Positions 1-9,418 are shown, counted from the first letter of the stretch. The stretch: 64,000 nucleotides of DNA from Crassaminicella profunda (GCF_019884785.1 NZ_CP082326.1:1605355-1669354); one strand, 5' to 3'. Notes: generated from the sequence alone by a model not told the origin. Numbers and translations are program-made.

Positions 1-1134
1 ACGAATGATAACTTTAAGTTTGTAGCAAATAAATATTTAAGCCAGGTGTCTGGACCTATTGGAAAATATTTTGAAAGCTTTCCAACGAAAGAAGAAAAAG
101 AAGTTAAAAAAAGAACGGTTGCAAAATATCTAATAAGCTTAGATGTGGAAAGTGCTTCTGATAAGTTGACGATTATTAAAAATGAAGATGAAAAGCTCTA
201 TTCAGATTTGATTAAAATTTGTACACAGCTTAATTCTAATCAAACAAAAAAAATACTTGAGTATAGAAGAGAAGGTGCTGTAAAGAAAGATATTTTGACA
301 TCTATTATAGAACAAATTAAAAATGATCAGATAAAAGAACTGCAGGAAAAGGCGAAATATTATGAAAACACGTCTTTGGTCAATGCCGTTAAGGAAATTA
401 GTACAAACTTAATGAATGAGACAGTTTCGTATAGTACCATGGGGTTAACCATAGAGCAAATGAAAGAAGGAAATGCAGCAGACATTTTACAATGTTTAGA
501 TGATGAAACAAAAAATAAGCTTTTGGCTAATTATCAATCAACTGAAAAAAGAAAAAAAATTACAAAGCTTTTAAGCCAAATGAATGATCGAAAAAAAGAA
601 TTGATGAATATTGCAAATATATATAATTCTGAAAAGGCTGATAAGCTATTAGAGGATATTGGTAATGACCAAAAATACAAGATGAATGAATTGTCAATGA
701 TCTATAGAAATATGAATATGCTAAAAGCAGCAAAGGTTCTTGCCAAGGTACAAGATAAAAACTTTACCTATAACCTTCTAGAACAGATTAAAAATGATGA
801 AATGCTTACAAAGGAGAATGATCTATTAACTGAAGATTTGATGAATGCTATGAAAGTATATAGGGAATATGATAAGGAAATAGATGAATTAGTTAAAGTG
901 TATACAAAAATGGAACCAAAGCAGATTGGAGACATGATTACTAAACTATTTAAAAGTCGCAAAGCACCAGAAAAGTATACTTTTAAGAATGAAGATCAAA
1001 TTACGATAACAGATCAGGATATAGCTATGAGTGTATTAAGAAAGCTTAAGGAAAAAACAGTGGCAGAAATACTTGCAAGCTTAGACAGTGATTTAGCTTC
1101 AGATATATCTAAAAAATTAACACTACCTGATTAA
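1..1134 (+). CDS. MgtE-N/YlxF-like flagellar operon protein, 5'-partial
   Basis: The frame is open to base 1, so the gene begins before the window. A GTG at 46 is only an internal codon: the upstream residues continue in frame and no Shine-Dalgarno site precedes it. The visible 377 residues are charged and helical. They contain repeated units resembling the MgtE intracellular N domain, each an LKEKTVAEILASL-like helix pair, most clearly near nt 450-570, 700-790, 895-960 and 1015-1130. B. subtilis has YlxF, a coiled-coil MgtE-N-like protein, between fliJ and fliK, and fliK follows here after 22 nt. The likely role is an accessory factor for export or the stator, comparable to MotE, but this rests on position and weak motif similarity. 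The lost N-terminus may carry a membrane anchor. Confidence 0.6.
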   Translation, partial: TNDNFKFVANKYLSQVSGPIGKYFESFPTKEEKEVKKRTVAKYLISLDVESASDKLTIIKNEDEKLYSDLIKICTQLNSNQTKKILEYRREGAVKKDILTSIIEQIKNDQIKELQEKAKYYENTSLVNAVKEISTNLMNETVSYSTMGLTIEQMKEGNAADILQCLDDETKNKLLANYQSTEKRKKITKLLSQMNDRKKELMNIANIYNSEKADKLLEDIGNDQKYKMNELSMIYRNMNMLKAAKVLAKVQDKNFTYNLLEQIKNDEMLTKENDLLTEDLMNAMKVYREYDKEIDELVKVYTKMEPKQIGDMITKLFKSRKAPEKYTFKNEDQITITDQDIAMSVLRKLKEKTVAEILASLDSDLASDISKKLTLPD

Positions 1135-1156
1135 AAACTAGAAGGGAGGTGAAAAA

Positions 1157-2530
1157 ATGAATGGATTGATGATGAATCTAAATATTCAAACGAACAATAG
1201 AAAGCTAGTGGACAATCAAGCAAACAACTTCATAAAGACAAATAAAGAAAATTCTTTTGACAAGGTACTAAAAGGAAAAATGAAAGAGCCTAAAGAAGAT
1301 AAATTAAAACCATCTAAGGATGAAATGAAGAATGAAAGAACTGATTTTCAAAGGAAAGAATCTCAAGAAATCAAAAAAGAGAAACCTGTGAATGAAGCAA
1401 TAGATGAAGATCATATTGAAAATATAGAAGAAGATAAAAAAGAGAATATACCACAGGAAATGATGGAACTGATTGCTTCTTTGAACGTGTCTATAGAAGA
1501 ATTAGCTACAATACAGGAAACAGTAGAAAATAATGAAAATATAGCAATAAAATTCGAAGATATAAAATCACAGTTAAATAAAATACTATCTTTTATGGAA
1601 CAAAAAAACACAACGGATATAAAAGATAATGTGTTGTCAAAAGAGATGCTAGATCAGTTAAAAAGCCAATTAGAAATGCTATTTAATAAAGAGGAAATGA
1701 AGTTAGATTTACAAGATTTTCATAAAGTATTATCAAAACTTGAAAATTTACTAGCAGAAGAGACAACGAATAAAAATGAAACAAGCAGTATAGTGGCTAG
1801 TGAAGTAGTAAACAAAGGTGACATAGATGCTTTACATACAAAAGAAAAAACAGATTCTAATACGGATACTGTTCAAAAAGAACTATTTGTAGATACAAAG
1901 AATAAAGCTGAGACAAATGCAGAAAATGAAAAACAAATGTCTCAAAATGACAAAAATAGTGAAAAGTTTGGATTCTCGGCAAACAAAAATCAAAAAATAG
2001 TTATCAATGATAAAATAATTCAAGATATTCCTACAAATTTCATGGTACAAGACAACATGAATGGAATAGAAAATGTGAAATTAGAAACAACACTACAAAA
2101 ACCAAATTTTCAAAATATCTTACATCAGGTTGTTGAGAAGGCGCAAGTAATAGTTGATGAGAAGGGTTCTGAAATGACATTGCAGCTTAAACCAAATCAT
2201 CTAGGAAATCTTTCTATGAAGATAGCAGTTGAAAGAGGAATTGTTATTGCAAATATCGTTGCAGAAAATCAAATAGTAAAGGAAGTTTTAGAATCTAATT
2301 TCAACGACTTAAAGGATGCCCTTAATGAAAAAGGATTTGGTATTCAAGAACTAAATGTATCTGTTGGACAAGATTCTGACTTTCAGCAGCAACAAAATTT
2401 TATGAACTTTAAGAAGAAAAATAATGAAAAAGCTATGGGGAATTCATTAGAATATGAAAATGTAGTGGTAAATGAAGACGTGAGTGAAGTACATTCTATG
2501 AGGGAATCTACAATAGACCAATTAGGGTAG
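1157..2530 (+). CDS. fliK: Flagellar hook-length control protein FliK
   Basis: A 457-residue secreted molecular ruler that measures hook length and triggers the FlhB specificity switch. Residues 1-320 are very hydrophilic, rich in Lys, Glu and Asn, and low in complexity, as expected for the unfolded ruler part. Residues about 325-405 match the conserved Flg_hook domain, with the hallmark core [13 protein letters not shown] followed by the alternating hydrophobic pattern that contacts FlhB. The ATG at 1157 follows GGGAGGTG with good spacing. The gene lies just ahead of flgD and flgE, the classical hook block. Only the C-terminal domain supports the family assignment; the N-terminal half diverges quickly in all FliK proteins. 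Confidence 0.9.
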   Translation: MNGLMMNLNIQTNNRKLVDNQANNFIKTNKENSFDKVLKGKMKEPKEDKLKPSKDEMKNERTDFQRKESQEIKKEKPVNEAIDEDHIENIEEDKKENIPQEMMELIASLNVSIEELATIQETVENNENIAIKFEDIKSQLNKILSFMEQKNTTDIKDNVLSKEMLDQLKSQLEMLFNKEEMKLDLQDFHKVLSKLENLLAEETTNKNETSSIVASEVVNKGDIDALHTKEKTDSNTDTVQKELFVDTKNKAETNAENEKQMSQNDKNSEKFGFSANKNQKIVINDKIIQDIPTNFMVQDNMNGIENVKLETTLQKPNFQNILHQVVEKAQVIVDEKGSEMTLQLKPNHLGNLSMKIAVERGIVIANIVAENQIVKEVLESNFNDLKDALNEKGFGIQELNVSVGQDSDFQQQQNFMNFKKKNNEKAMGNSLEYENVVVNEDVSEVHSMRESTIDQLG

Positions 2531-2541
2531 GAGGTGGAAAA

Positions 2542-3006
2542 ATGGCAGTTGATGGAGTAAGTAATCATACAACTACACCAACACAAACTGAGAAGAAGTT
2601 AATATATGCTAAGGTTAATAAAACGAAAGAAACCCAGCAACAAAGTACGGTTAAACAACCTAAAAATAAGTTAGGAAAAGATGATTTTCTAAAACTTCTT
2701 GTAACACAGCTAACACATCAAGATCCATTAAATCCTGTAGATGACAAAGAATTCATGGGACAGATGGCGCAATTTAGTAGTTTGGAACAAATGCAAAATA
2801 TGAACAAGGCAATGGAAGGGTTAACAGAAGAAATAAGGAGTTCTAACAATGCGGCTATTGATGTAAGTAAAATGAATTACAATTTGAATAAACAAATGCT
2901 TGACGAGATTGTAAAATTGAATAAAGCTATAGAAGCATATGGAATAAAACCACCAGAAGACAATACAGGAAATGATGGTACTACCGGAGGCAGTGACGAT
3001 GAATAA
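2542..3006 (+). CDS. flgD: Flagellar hook assembly scaffold FlgD (short form)
   Basis: Hook-cap protein that lets FlgE subunits polymerise at the hook tip. The FlgD N-terminal signature is clear at residues 40-85: [14 protein letters not shown], then QDPLNP, then the [15 protein letters not shown] block. At 154 residues it stops soon after this region, ending in a Gly/Asp/Thr-rich tail. The tudor and Ig-like domains of the roughly 230-residue proteobacterial FlgD are absent, as in other short Gram-positive forms. The ATG follows GGAGGTGG. Its stop overlaps the next gene by 8 nt, implying translational coupling. Confidence 0.93.
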   Translation: MAVDGVSNHTTTPTQTEKKLIYAKVNKTKETQQQSTVKQPKNKLGKDDFLKLLVTQLTHQDPLNPVDDKEFMGQMAQFSSLEQMQNMNKAMEGLTEEIRSSNNAAIDVSKMNYNLNKQMLDEIVKLNKAIEAYGIKPPEDNTGNDGTTGGSDDE

Positions 3007-3361
3007 AATAATGATTCATAATGTCCATGCCCATTCACCTAAGATTTCTCCTAAAAATACAATGCAAAAAAAATCTTTTGCTCAAGTATTAAATAATATT
3101 TCAAGTGAAGATGTGAAATTTTCAAAGCATGCAAAGGAGAGACTTGAGTCAAGAGATATTACGATTAATCATCAAGATATGAACAAAATTAATGAAGCTT
3201 TAAATAAGGCAAAACAAAAGGGAATCAAAGAAACATTAATCCTTATGAATAACAAAGCATTTGTCGCAAGTGTAAAGAGTAAAACCATTATTACAGTTGC
3301 TACAGATGAACAATTAAAAGAAAATATTTTTACCAATATAGATGGTGCTGTAATTATATAG
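2999..3361 (+). CDS. Flagellar operon protein, TIGR02530-like
   Basis: A basic, soluble protein of 120 residues with no signal or membrane segment. The order flgD-(this)-flgE and the core [15 protein letters not shown], a pattern of predicted helix followed by beta strands, match the conserved but uncharacterised flagellar operon family TIGR02530. The start chosen is the ATG at 2999, which overlaps the flgD stop as ATGAATAA. It has GGAGG eight bases upstream, whereas a longer in-frame ATG at 2972 has no such site. A role in hook assembly or substrate handling is inferred from position only. Confidence 0.75.
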   Translation: MNKIMIHNVHAHSPKISPKNTMQKKSFAQVLNNISSEDVKFSKHAKERLESRDITINHQDMNKINEALNKAKQKGIKETLILMNNKAFVASVKSKTIITVATDEQLKENIFTNIDGAVII

Positions 3362-3441
3362 CTGGACCAAAGTTTAGGAGGCTATGGTTCTCTGAATGAT
3401 AGACGAGAACTAATACAGTAGATAAAGGGAGGTCATGCAAA

Positions 3442-4986
3442 ATGATGCGTTCAATGTTTTCGGCAGTATCTGCTCTTAGCGCACATCAAATGAAAATGGA
3501 TATTATTGGGAACAACATTGCCAATGTAAATACAGTGGCATTTAAAGGCTCTAGAGTTACATTTAAAGAAACCTTTAATCAGACGATTAAAGGCGCAAGT
3601 GGTAGTGGTAGTGGTAGAGGTGGAACAAATCCTATGCAGGTAGGTCTTGGGGTAGATGTTGGTGCTGTGGATGTGATTCATAGGAGAGGAACACCTGAAA
3701 GAACAGATAATCCTACTGATTTAATGATTAATGGAGAAGGGTTTTTCATGGTATCTGATGATTCTAATTATTTAAATAGATACTATACAAGAGCAGGAAA
3801 TTTTGTAGTAGATGATTATGGGAATTTGGTAACTCAGGATGGAATGAAGGTATTAGGATATATGGCTGATGAAACAGGGCGTCTTAAAAGTAGCATTGAA
3901 GGAATAAAAATAGATAAATCAACAGTATATCCTCCTCAAGCTACAAAGCCTTCTGATCCACCTATACCAGGAGAAGAAATAGTAACCTTTACAGGAAATT
4001 TAGATTCTGATACAAAACAATTAAATAAATTGAAGAAAAATGATAGTGATCCTGATCCAAAAGTTATAGGGGCTACAGGTGAATATGCAATATACAATCT
4101 TGATACAGAACGCTCTGCTGCAGCAAAGCATCCAGTTTACTCTCAGATTAACAAAGATTTAAGTGGTGCCCTTGCCAAGGAAACAACTGTTGAGGTATAT
4201 GATGATTTTGGAAATGTTCATGAAATCAAAATGTTATTTACAAAAAGAAAAGTTGCAGATGGTGCAGCAGGAAAGGAAAGTGAATGGCAAGTAGATGCTT
4301 TTTATTTAGATGAGAATGGAGCGATGCTTCAAAATGGTACTAGCAATGACTATGATACCGCTACGGGATTACCAAAGACCGCAGCTTCTACTATGAAAGG
4401 TTATAATGGATTTGCTTACGGAAAAAAAGGTGAGGATGCTGCACAATCATTTACTCTTAAGTTTGATGAAAATGGTAAAGTTATAGGGGATACAAAAATG
4501 AGTTTTAGAATAGGAACAGACTTAACAAAAGGAGCAGGAGCATTAGATTTTGAAATGGATTTAGAAAAATTAACCCAGTTTCAAGATGACTCAAATGCAG
4601 ATCCTACTTATGTAAAAGGATATAAACAAGGTGCTCTTTCAGAATATGCCATTAATGAGAATGGAGAAATTACAGGGGTTTTTAGTAATGGTAAAAGAAG
4701 AGTTTTAGGAAGAATTGCTATTGCTAACTTTAAAAATCCAGCAGGACTTCAAAAGACTCAGTCTAATATGTATGTTGAAACGAGAAACTCTGGAAAAGGT
4801 GTACCAGGTAAGCCAGGAACAAATGGATTTGCACAGCTTAATCCAGGGAATCTTGAAATGGCCAATGTTGATTTAGGAAGAGAGTTTACTCAGATGATTA
4901 CAACCCAAAGGGGATTTCAAGCAAATTCAAAAGTAATTACCACAACAGATGAAATGCTTCAAGAATTAGTTAACTTAAAAAGATAA
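3442..4986 (+). CDS. flgE: Flagellar hook protein FlgE
   Basis: Major hook subunit, exported by the flagellar type III system. The N-terminal rod/hook signature (residues 1-35, with ALSAHQMKMDIIGNNIANVNT) and the C-terminal helix (residues about 470-512, with ANVDLGREFTQMI and GFQANSKVI) are typical of flagellar axial proteins. The 514-residue length includes a central surface domain. A short Gly-Ser run near residues 52-62 comes from three copies of the 6-base unit AGTGGT. Two adjacent ATGs (3442, 3445) follow GGGAGGT. A GC-rich hairpin sits directly after the stop. Confidence 0.95.
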   Translation: MMRSMFSAVSALSAHQMKMDIIGNNIANVNTVAFKGSRVTFKETFNQTIKGASGSGSGRGGTNPMQVGLGVDVGAVDVIHRRGTPERTDNPTDLMINGEGFFMVSDDSNYLNRYYTRAGNFVVDDYGNLVTQDGMKVLGYMADETGRLKSSIEGIKIDKSTVYPPQATKPSDPPIPGEEIVTFTGNLDSDTKQLNKLKKNDSDPDPKVIGATGEYAIYNLDTERSAAAKHPVYSQINKDLSGALAKETTVEVYDDFGNVHEIKMLFTKRKVADGAAGKESEWQVDAFYLDENGAMLQNGTSNDYDTATGLPKTAASTMKGYNGFAYGKKGEDAAQSFTLKFDENGKVIGDTKMSFRIGTDLTKGAGALDFEMDLEKLTQFQDDSNADPTYVKGYKQGALSEYAINENGEITGVFSNGKRRVLGRIAIANFKNPAGLQKTQSNMYVETRNSGKGVPGKPGTNGFAQLNPGNLEMANVDLGREFTQMITTQRGFQANSKVITTTDEMLQELVNLKR

Positions 4987-4993
4987 TAATTAC

Positions 4994-5015
4994 TTCCGGG
5001 CGATTTCGCCCGGAA
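4994..5015 (+). other. GC-rich intercistronic hairpin
   Basis: A perfect inverted repeat, TTCCGGGCG / CGCCCGGAA with loop ATTT, lies 8 nt after the flgE stop. No T-run follows, so it does not look like an intrinsic terminator. It sits between the abundant structural hook gene and swrD, and could protect the 3' end of an upstream mRNA fragment or mark a processing site. Confidence 0.7.
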
Positions 5016-5032
5016 ATTAAAGGATGGTTTGT

Positions 5033-5254
5033 ATGATTACTGTAACAAAATTAAATGGGAAAGAGTATGTAGTAAATAGTGACTTAATTGAATTTATTGA
5101 GTCTACACCAGATACGGTCATAACCCTTACAACGGGAAAGAAAATTATTGTACTAGAACCTATTGACCAAATTATCGACAAAATTATAAAATATAAAAAG
5201 AAGATTTTTTCACAAACCATCATAACCCATAACTCCTTAGGAAATGAGGTGTAG
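5033..5254 (+). CDS. swrD: Flagellar protein FlbD/SwrD
   Basis: A 73-residue cytoplasmic protein of the FlbD family; B. subtilis SwrD (YlzI) raises flagellar torque and is needed for swarming. The family core is visible as KLNGKEYVVNSDLIE and TLTTGKKIIV. The ATG at 5033 is preferred because AAAGGA lies about 9 nt upstream, while the upstream ATG at 5024 overlaps that site. It is followed closely by motA and motB, which fits a job in stator function. Confidence 0.88.
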   Translation: MITVTKLNGKEYVVNSDLIEFIESTPDTVITLTTGKKIIVLEPIDQIIDKIIKYKKKIFSQTIITHNSLGNEV

Positions 5255-5257
5255 GCA

Positions 5258-6046
5258 TTGGATTTAGCAACGGTATTAGGGATAGTTGTAGGGATGGGAT
5301 TTGTAATAGGTGGAATTGTACTTGGTGGAAGTATCTGGACCTTTTGGGATCTTACATCAGTAGTAATTGTTTTTGGAGGAACTATTGCAGGAACTTTTGT
5401 AGCATATCCAATGGATAAAGTAAAACAGGCTTTAGTTGTTGTAAAAAAGGCTTTTACTACCAAAAATCTTAATCCTACAGAAGTAATTGATAAGATTATT
5501 GAAATTGCAAATATTGCAAGAAGAGAAGGTCTTTTAGCTTTAGAGGAAGCAGCAGAAAATGTTGATGATGAATTTTTAAAAAAAGGGGTTATGTTGATTG
5601 TGGATGGGACAGACCCAGAACTCGTTAGAAATATATTAGAGACAGAGCTTGCATTCCTTGAAGAAAGGCATAGTGAGGGAAGAAGCATCTTTGATATGTT
5701 AGGAAGTTTAGCACCAGCTTTTGGTATGATTGGTACTCTGATAGGACTGATCAATATGTTAAAGACCCTAGAAGATCCATCTTCTGTAGGTCCTAAGATG
5801 TCTGTAGCGTTGATAACAACTTTTTATGGGGCATTACTTGCTAATTTAATATTTATACCTATTGCTGCAAAATTAAAACTTAGAAGTAGAGAAGAAATAT
5901 TAATAAAAGAAGTAATGGTTGAAGGTCTTCTATCTATACAAGCAGGAGAAAATCCTAGAATCATAGAAGTAAAGCTTAAGTCTTTCCTTGCTCCAAAGCA
6001 AAGAAAGGAATCTCAAGATACTAATAAAGAGAGTGTGGGAGCTTAG
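5258..6046 (+). CDS. motA: Flagellar stator protein MotA
   Basis: Proton- or sodium-conducting stator subunit with four membrane segments: residues about 5-25 and 30-50, and a pair at about 145-200. The long cytoplasmic loop between them contacts FliG. The third and fourth helices carry the conserved pattern around GTLIGLINML and a following Pro-containing stretch. The start is a TTG at 5258 preceded by GAGGTG, 3 nt after swrD. The gene abuts motB with no gap. The B. subtilis homologue lies outside the fla/che operon; the in-operon position is clostridial. Confidence 0.93.
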   Translation: MDLATVLGIVVGMGFVIGGIVLGGSIWTFWDLTSVVIVFGGTIAGTFVAYPMDKVKQALVVVKKAFTTKNLNPTEVIDKIIEIANIARREGLLALEEAAENVDDEFLKKGVMLIVDGTDPELVRNILETELAFLEERHSEGRSIFDMLGSLAPAFGMIGTLIGLINMLKTLEDPSSVGPKMSVALITTFYGALLANLIFIPIAAKLKLRSREEILIKEVMVEGLLSIQAGENPRIIEVKLKSFLAPKQRKESQDTNKESVGA

Positions 6047-6799
6047 ATGGCTAGAAAAAGAAAACAAGAAGAAGCAAAAGCAGGTTCACCTGAATGGATG
6101 ACAACTTTTAGTGATTTGATGACATTACTTTTATGTTTTTTCGTATTACTTTTTTCTTTTTCTTCTATTGATGCCCAAAAATTTACAGCCGTATTACAAT
6201 CGTTTCAAGGTTCATTAGGGGTATTAGAAGGAGGAAAAACCCTTGAAAGCTCAGAATATATTGAAGATGCATTAAATGATGAAAGATTAACAAAACAAAT
6301 CGAAGAGATAGAAGATTTTAAAAAGCTTAAGGAAAAATTAGAAGAATATTTAGAAGATAATCAGATGCAAGAACAAATGTTAGTAGATCTTGAGGAAAGA
6401 GGATTATTGCTTCGATTTAAAGATAATGTATTATTTGACGCAGCACAAGCAGAATTAAAGCCTCAAGCCAAAGAGACATTAAAGTTTATAGCAGATTTAT
6501 TAAAACAAGAGGAGTTTATTGAAAAATATATAAGGGTTGAAGGTCATACAGACTCAGATAGACTCGTCAAGTCAAAGAAGTTTCCAACCAACTGGGAATT
6601 ATCAGTGACAAGATCTTCTAATGTTGTAAGATTTTTAATTGAGGAAGCAAGGCTTGAGCCTACAAGATTATCAGCATCAGGATATAGCAAATATCATCCT
6701 GTTGCACCTAATGATACCATAGAGAATAAAGCTAAGAATAGAAGGGTAGACATTGTAATACTTCGTTCAGATTTTGCAAACTCTGAACCTTATTACTAA
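6047..6799 (+). CDS. motB: Flagellar stator protein MotB
   Basis: Stator anchor with a single transmembrane helix at residues about 23-43. The ion-binding Asp is D23, in FSDLMTLLLCFFVLLFS. The C-terminal OmpA-like peptidoglycan-binding domain (about 115-245) shows VEGHTDSD and NRRVDIVIL. The ATG directly follows the motA stop, which suggests translational coupling and equal synthesis. The sequence alone does not settle whether the ion is H+ or Na+. Confidence 0.94.
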   Translation: MARKRKQEEAKAGSPEWMTTFSDLMTLLLCFFVLLFSFSSIDAQKFTAVLQSFQGSLGVLEGGKTLESSEYIEDALNDERLTKQIEEIEDFKKLKEKLEEYLEDNQMQEQMLVDLEERGLLLRFKDNVLFDAAQAELKPQAKETLKFIADLLKQEEFIEKYIRVEGHTDSDRLVKSKKFPTNWELSVTRSSNVVRFLIEEARLEPTRLSASGYSKYHPVAPNDTIENKAKNRRVDIVILRSDFANSEPYY

Positions 6800-6823
6800 A
6801 ATTCTCAGAAGGGGCGTAGGAGA

Positions 6824-7240
6824 ATGACAACAAAAAAAGTAATATTATTTAGCGTTATAGGTTTTTTAGTTACTGCAATAGTAGTAGCAATTGCAGTTTT
6901 TGTAGTTACAAATAAAAAAACGGATACACAACCAAAAGAAATGAAGACATATACATACTCTATTGGAGAGTTGTATGCCAATGTAAAAGATAGTAGAAAA
7001 ATTTTAAAGGTCAATATGGACATAGAAATGCTTAATGAAAAATTGAATGAGCGTCTAGATAATAAGCGTCCTAAAATGACGAATAATATTTTAGAACTAT
7101 TAAGAAGCAAAGATGAGACACAGTTATCAGGAGATAAGGGTCAACAAGCTCTTCGTAAAGAAATTTTAAAATCAATCAAAAAAGTCGTACCCTCTGATGA
7201 AATTTTGGATGTGTACTTTGTTGAATTTATTATCCAATAA
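6824..7240 (+). CDS. fliL: Flagellar basal body-associated protein FliL
   Basis: A 138-residue protein with one N-terminal transmembrane helix (residues 5-28) and a small extracellular domain that, in the family, surrounds the stator and supports torque. The pattern of a helix, then a charged linker, then a C-terminal strand VYFVEFIIQ is typical of FliL. It sits between motB and fliM, its usual place. Sequence conservation is weak, so position carries much of the weight. Confidence 0.85.
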   Translation: MTTKKVILFSVIGFLVTAIVVAIAVFVVTNKKTDTQPKEMKTYTYSIGELYANVKDSRKILKVNMDIEMLNEKLNERLDNKRPKMTNNILELLRSKDETQLSGDKGQQALRKEILKSIKKVVPSDEILDVYFVEFIIQ

Positions 7241-7254
7241 GGGAGGGAACGTAA

Positions 7255-8241
7255 TTGTCTGATGTATTATCACAAAGTGAGATAGACGCTCTGATACAGG
7301 CTTTAAGTTCTGGTGAAGTAGATGCACAAGAAATAACGGCCGAGACTAAAGAAGCAAAAGTAAAAAAATATGATTTTAGAAGACCAGATAAATTTGCAAA
7401 GGAACAATTGCGTACACTCCAAATTATTCATGAGAATTTTTCACGATTGTTAAATACCTTCTTATCTGGCTATTTGAGAAGTTTGGTACAGGTTGAAGTA
7501 TTAAGTGTAGAACAATTATCTAATCACGAGTTTACTAATTCTATATCAAATCCAGCAGTTTTAGGAATTGTTGATTTTTCACCATTAGAAGGACAGATCA
7601 TATTAGATATTACTGCTGATGTTGCATTTGTTATTATTGATAGAATATTAGGGGGTAGTGGTAAAGCAGTTGAAGAGAAAAGGAGTTTTACAGAAATTGA
7701 GATTTCCTTATTAAGAAAACTCATTAAACAGATTATGAAACTTTTTAAGGAACCATGGGAGAATGTAGTAGAGATTCATCCTAGATTAGAAAAGATAGAA
7801 ACAAATTCTCAATTTGCTCAAATTGTTTCACCTAGTGAGACTATCGCACTTATAACATTAAATATTAAGATTGGTGATGTGGAAGGACTGGTAAATCTGT
7901 GTATTCCTCACTTGGTTATCGAACCCATATTACCTAAATTAAACACGAGATTATGGTTTAATAGTGTCAATAAAGAAAGAACCACTGAAGATGAAAAAGT
8001 TATTACAAAAAGAGTAGAAAAAACAGCTGTCCCAGTTAGAGCAGTTTTGGGAAGTACCCATATAACTGTAAGTGAGTTTTTGGATCTTCAGATAGGAGAT
8101 GTGATTCAATTGGATACTTTTATAAAAGAAGATGTAAAGATATTTGTAGGGGAGCATCTTAAGTATTATGGGAAGGCTGGAACAAAAAAGAAAAATATGG
8201 CTGTGCAAATAGAAGGTATTGTAAAGAAGGGAGATGAATAA
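7255..8241 (+). CDS. fliM: Flagellar motor switch protein FliM
   Basis: Switch-complex subunit of the C-ring that binds phospho-CheY. The N-terminal CheY-binding helix (LSQSEIDALIQAL, residues 5-17) is followed by the CheC-like middle domain and a C-terminal SpoA (FliN-like) domain at about 245-325. Length is 328 residues, normal for the family. The start is a TTG at 7255 after GGGAGGGA. The 3' end overlaps an ATG of the next frame, but fliY most likely starts just after the stop. Confidence 0.95.
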   Translation: MSDVLSQSEIDALIQALSSGEVDAQEITAETKEAKVKKYDFRRPDKFAKEQLRTLQIIHENFSRLLNTFLSGYLRSLVQVEVLSVEQLSNHEFTNSISNPAVLGIVDFSPLEGQIILDITADVAFVIIDRILGGSGKAVEEKRSFTEIEISLLRKLIKQIMKLFKEPWENVVEIHPRLEKIETNSQFAQIVSPSETIALITLNIKIGDVEGLVNLCIPHLVIEPILPKLNTRLWFNSVNKERTTEDEKVITKRVEKTAVPVRAVLGSTHITVSEFLDLQIGDVIQLDTFIKEDVKIFVGEHLKYYGKAGTKKKNMAVQIEGIVKKGDE

Positions 8242-8242
8242 A

Positions 8243-9406
8243 ATGGGCGATATGCTTTCTCAAGAGGAAATAGATGCTTTATTGAAAGGTACCTCCACAG
8301 TTGCAGAAAATAAACCTGATGAAGTGTTAGATGAAAATGAAAAAGATGCTTTAGGTGAAATTGGGAATATTAGCATGGGGACTTCTGCAACAACATTATT
8401 TACCCTTTTAGGACAAAAAGTTACTATTACTACACCAAAGGTTACAGTACTTACTATGGATGAATTGGCAAAACAATATACCATTCCCTTTGTTGTTGTA
8501 GAGGTTAAATATAAAGAAGGAATAGTAGGTACAAATCTTTTAGTATTACAAGAAGATGATGTAAAAGTAATTACAGATCTTATGATGGGTGGAGATGGAA
8601 CGAATATTTCAGGAGAACTTACGGAACTTCATTTAAGTGCCATTGGTGAAGCTATGAATCAAATGGTAGGCTCATCTTCTACATCTTTATCTGAAATGTT
8701 CCATAGTAAAATTGATATAAATCCACCAAAAGCTGTTTCAATGAGTTTTGCAACAGACTTAGATGTATTGGATTTTGTGAATAATGATGATAAAATTGTT
8801 AAAGTAGCATTTAAAATGGTAGTTGGAGATCTTATTGATAGCGAAATTATGCAGATTATGCCTATTAATTTTGCAAAGGATTTAGTAAATAATTTACTTA
8901 ATGGGAGTTCAACAAATTATAATGATGTAGACTATAGCAATAGCAATGAAAATAATCAAACTCATAATGTGGCTCCGACAGTAGAGACACAAGTTAGTAG
9001 TATGAATAATCATGTTGAAAATACTGAATATATAAGTAGTAATCAATCGCCAGAAGTGAATAGACCCAATATGACTAGAAGTGAACCTGTGAATGTGCAA
9101 CCTGTACAATTTCAATCTTTTGATAATGGTTATTCAAGTGGGGAAAAAGAAAATATCAGTTTAATTAGAGATGTACCATTAGAAATAACAGTAGAATTAG
9201 GTAGGACAACGAAGAAAATAAGCGAAATATTGGAGTTTTCTCCAGGTACTGTTGTAGAATTGGATAAATTAGTAGGTGAACCTTTAGATATATTAGTAAA
9301 TGGACAGTTTATGGCTAAAGGTGAAGTCGTTGTGATAGATGAAAACTATGGTATCCGTATAACGGATATTACTAATCCTGCTAAAAAAGTAAATAAAATG
9401 AAATAA
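8243..9406 (+). CDS. fliY: Flagellar motor switch phosphatase FliY
   Basis: A Gram-positive switch protein of 387 residues combining a FliM-like N-terminal motif (LSQEEIDALLKG), a CheC-type CheY-P phosphatase domain and a C-terminal FliN domain. Two phosphatase helices are visible, ALGEIGNISMGTS and AIGEAMNQM, each with the E-x3-N catalytic pair. A roughly 75-residue Asn/Ser-rich linker (about 225-300) precedes the FliN domain, which begins VPLEITVELG. The ATG at 8243 is chosen because AAGGGAG lies about 9 nt upstream; the ATG at 8234 overlaps that site. Confidence 0.94.
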   Translation: MGDMLSQEEIDALLKGTSTVAENKPDEVLDENEKDALGEIGNISMGTSATTLFTLLGQKVTITTPKVTVLTMDELAKQYTIPFVVVEVKYKEGIVGTNLLVLQEDDVKVITDLMMGGDGTNISGELTELHLSAIGEAMNQMVGSSSTSLSEMFHSKIDINPPKAVSMSFATDLDVLDFVNNDDKIVKVAFKMVVGDLIDSEIMQIMPINFAKDLVNNLLNGSSTNYNDVDYSNSNENNQTHNVAPTVETQVSSMNNHVENTEYISSNQSPEVNRPNMTRSEPVNVQPVQFQSFDNGYSSGEKENISLIRDVPLEITVELGRTTKKISEILEFSPGTVVELDKLVGEPLDILVNGQFMAKGEVVVIDENYGIRITDITNPAKKVNKMK

Positions 9407-9418
9407 AGAGGAGGAACA

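Noticed and set aside
2542-3006. flgD as a truncated pseudogene
   Set aside because: The frame is intact, the ribosome site is good, the next gene is coupled to its stop, and short FlgD proteins are normal in Gram-positive bacteria.
3387-3410. Hairpin GTTCTC / GAGAAC between the TIGR02530 gene and flgE
   Set aside because: Only a 6-bp stem with a 12-base loop and no T-run; too weak to call.
3603-3620. Phase-variable repeat (AGTGGT three times) in flgE
   Set aside because: The unit is a multiple of three and the run is short, so length change would not switch the frame; it only encodes a Gly-Ser stretch.
5017-5754. A 245-codon open frame on the minus strand opposite swrD and motA
   Set aside because: It lies wholly antisense to well-supported genes, has no Shine-Dalgarno site, and its composition (Ser, Ile, Thr, Phe rich) is the usual mirror of AT-rich coding DNA.
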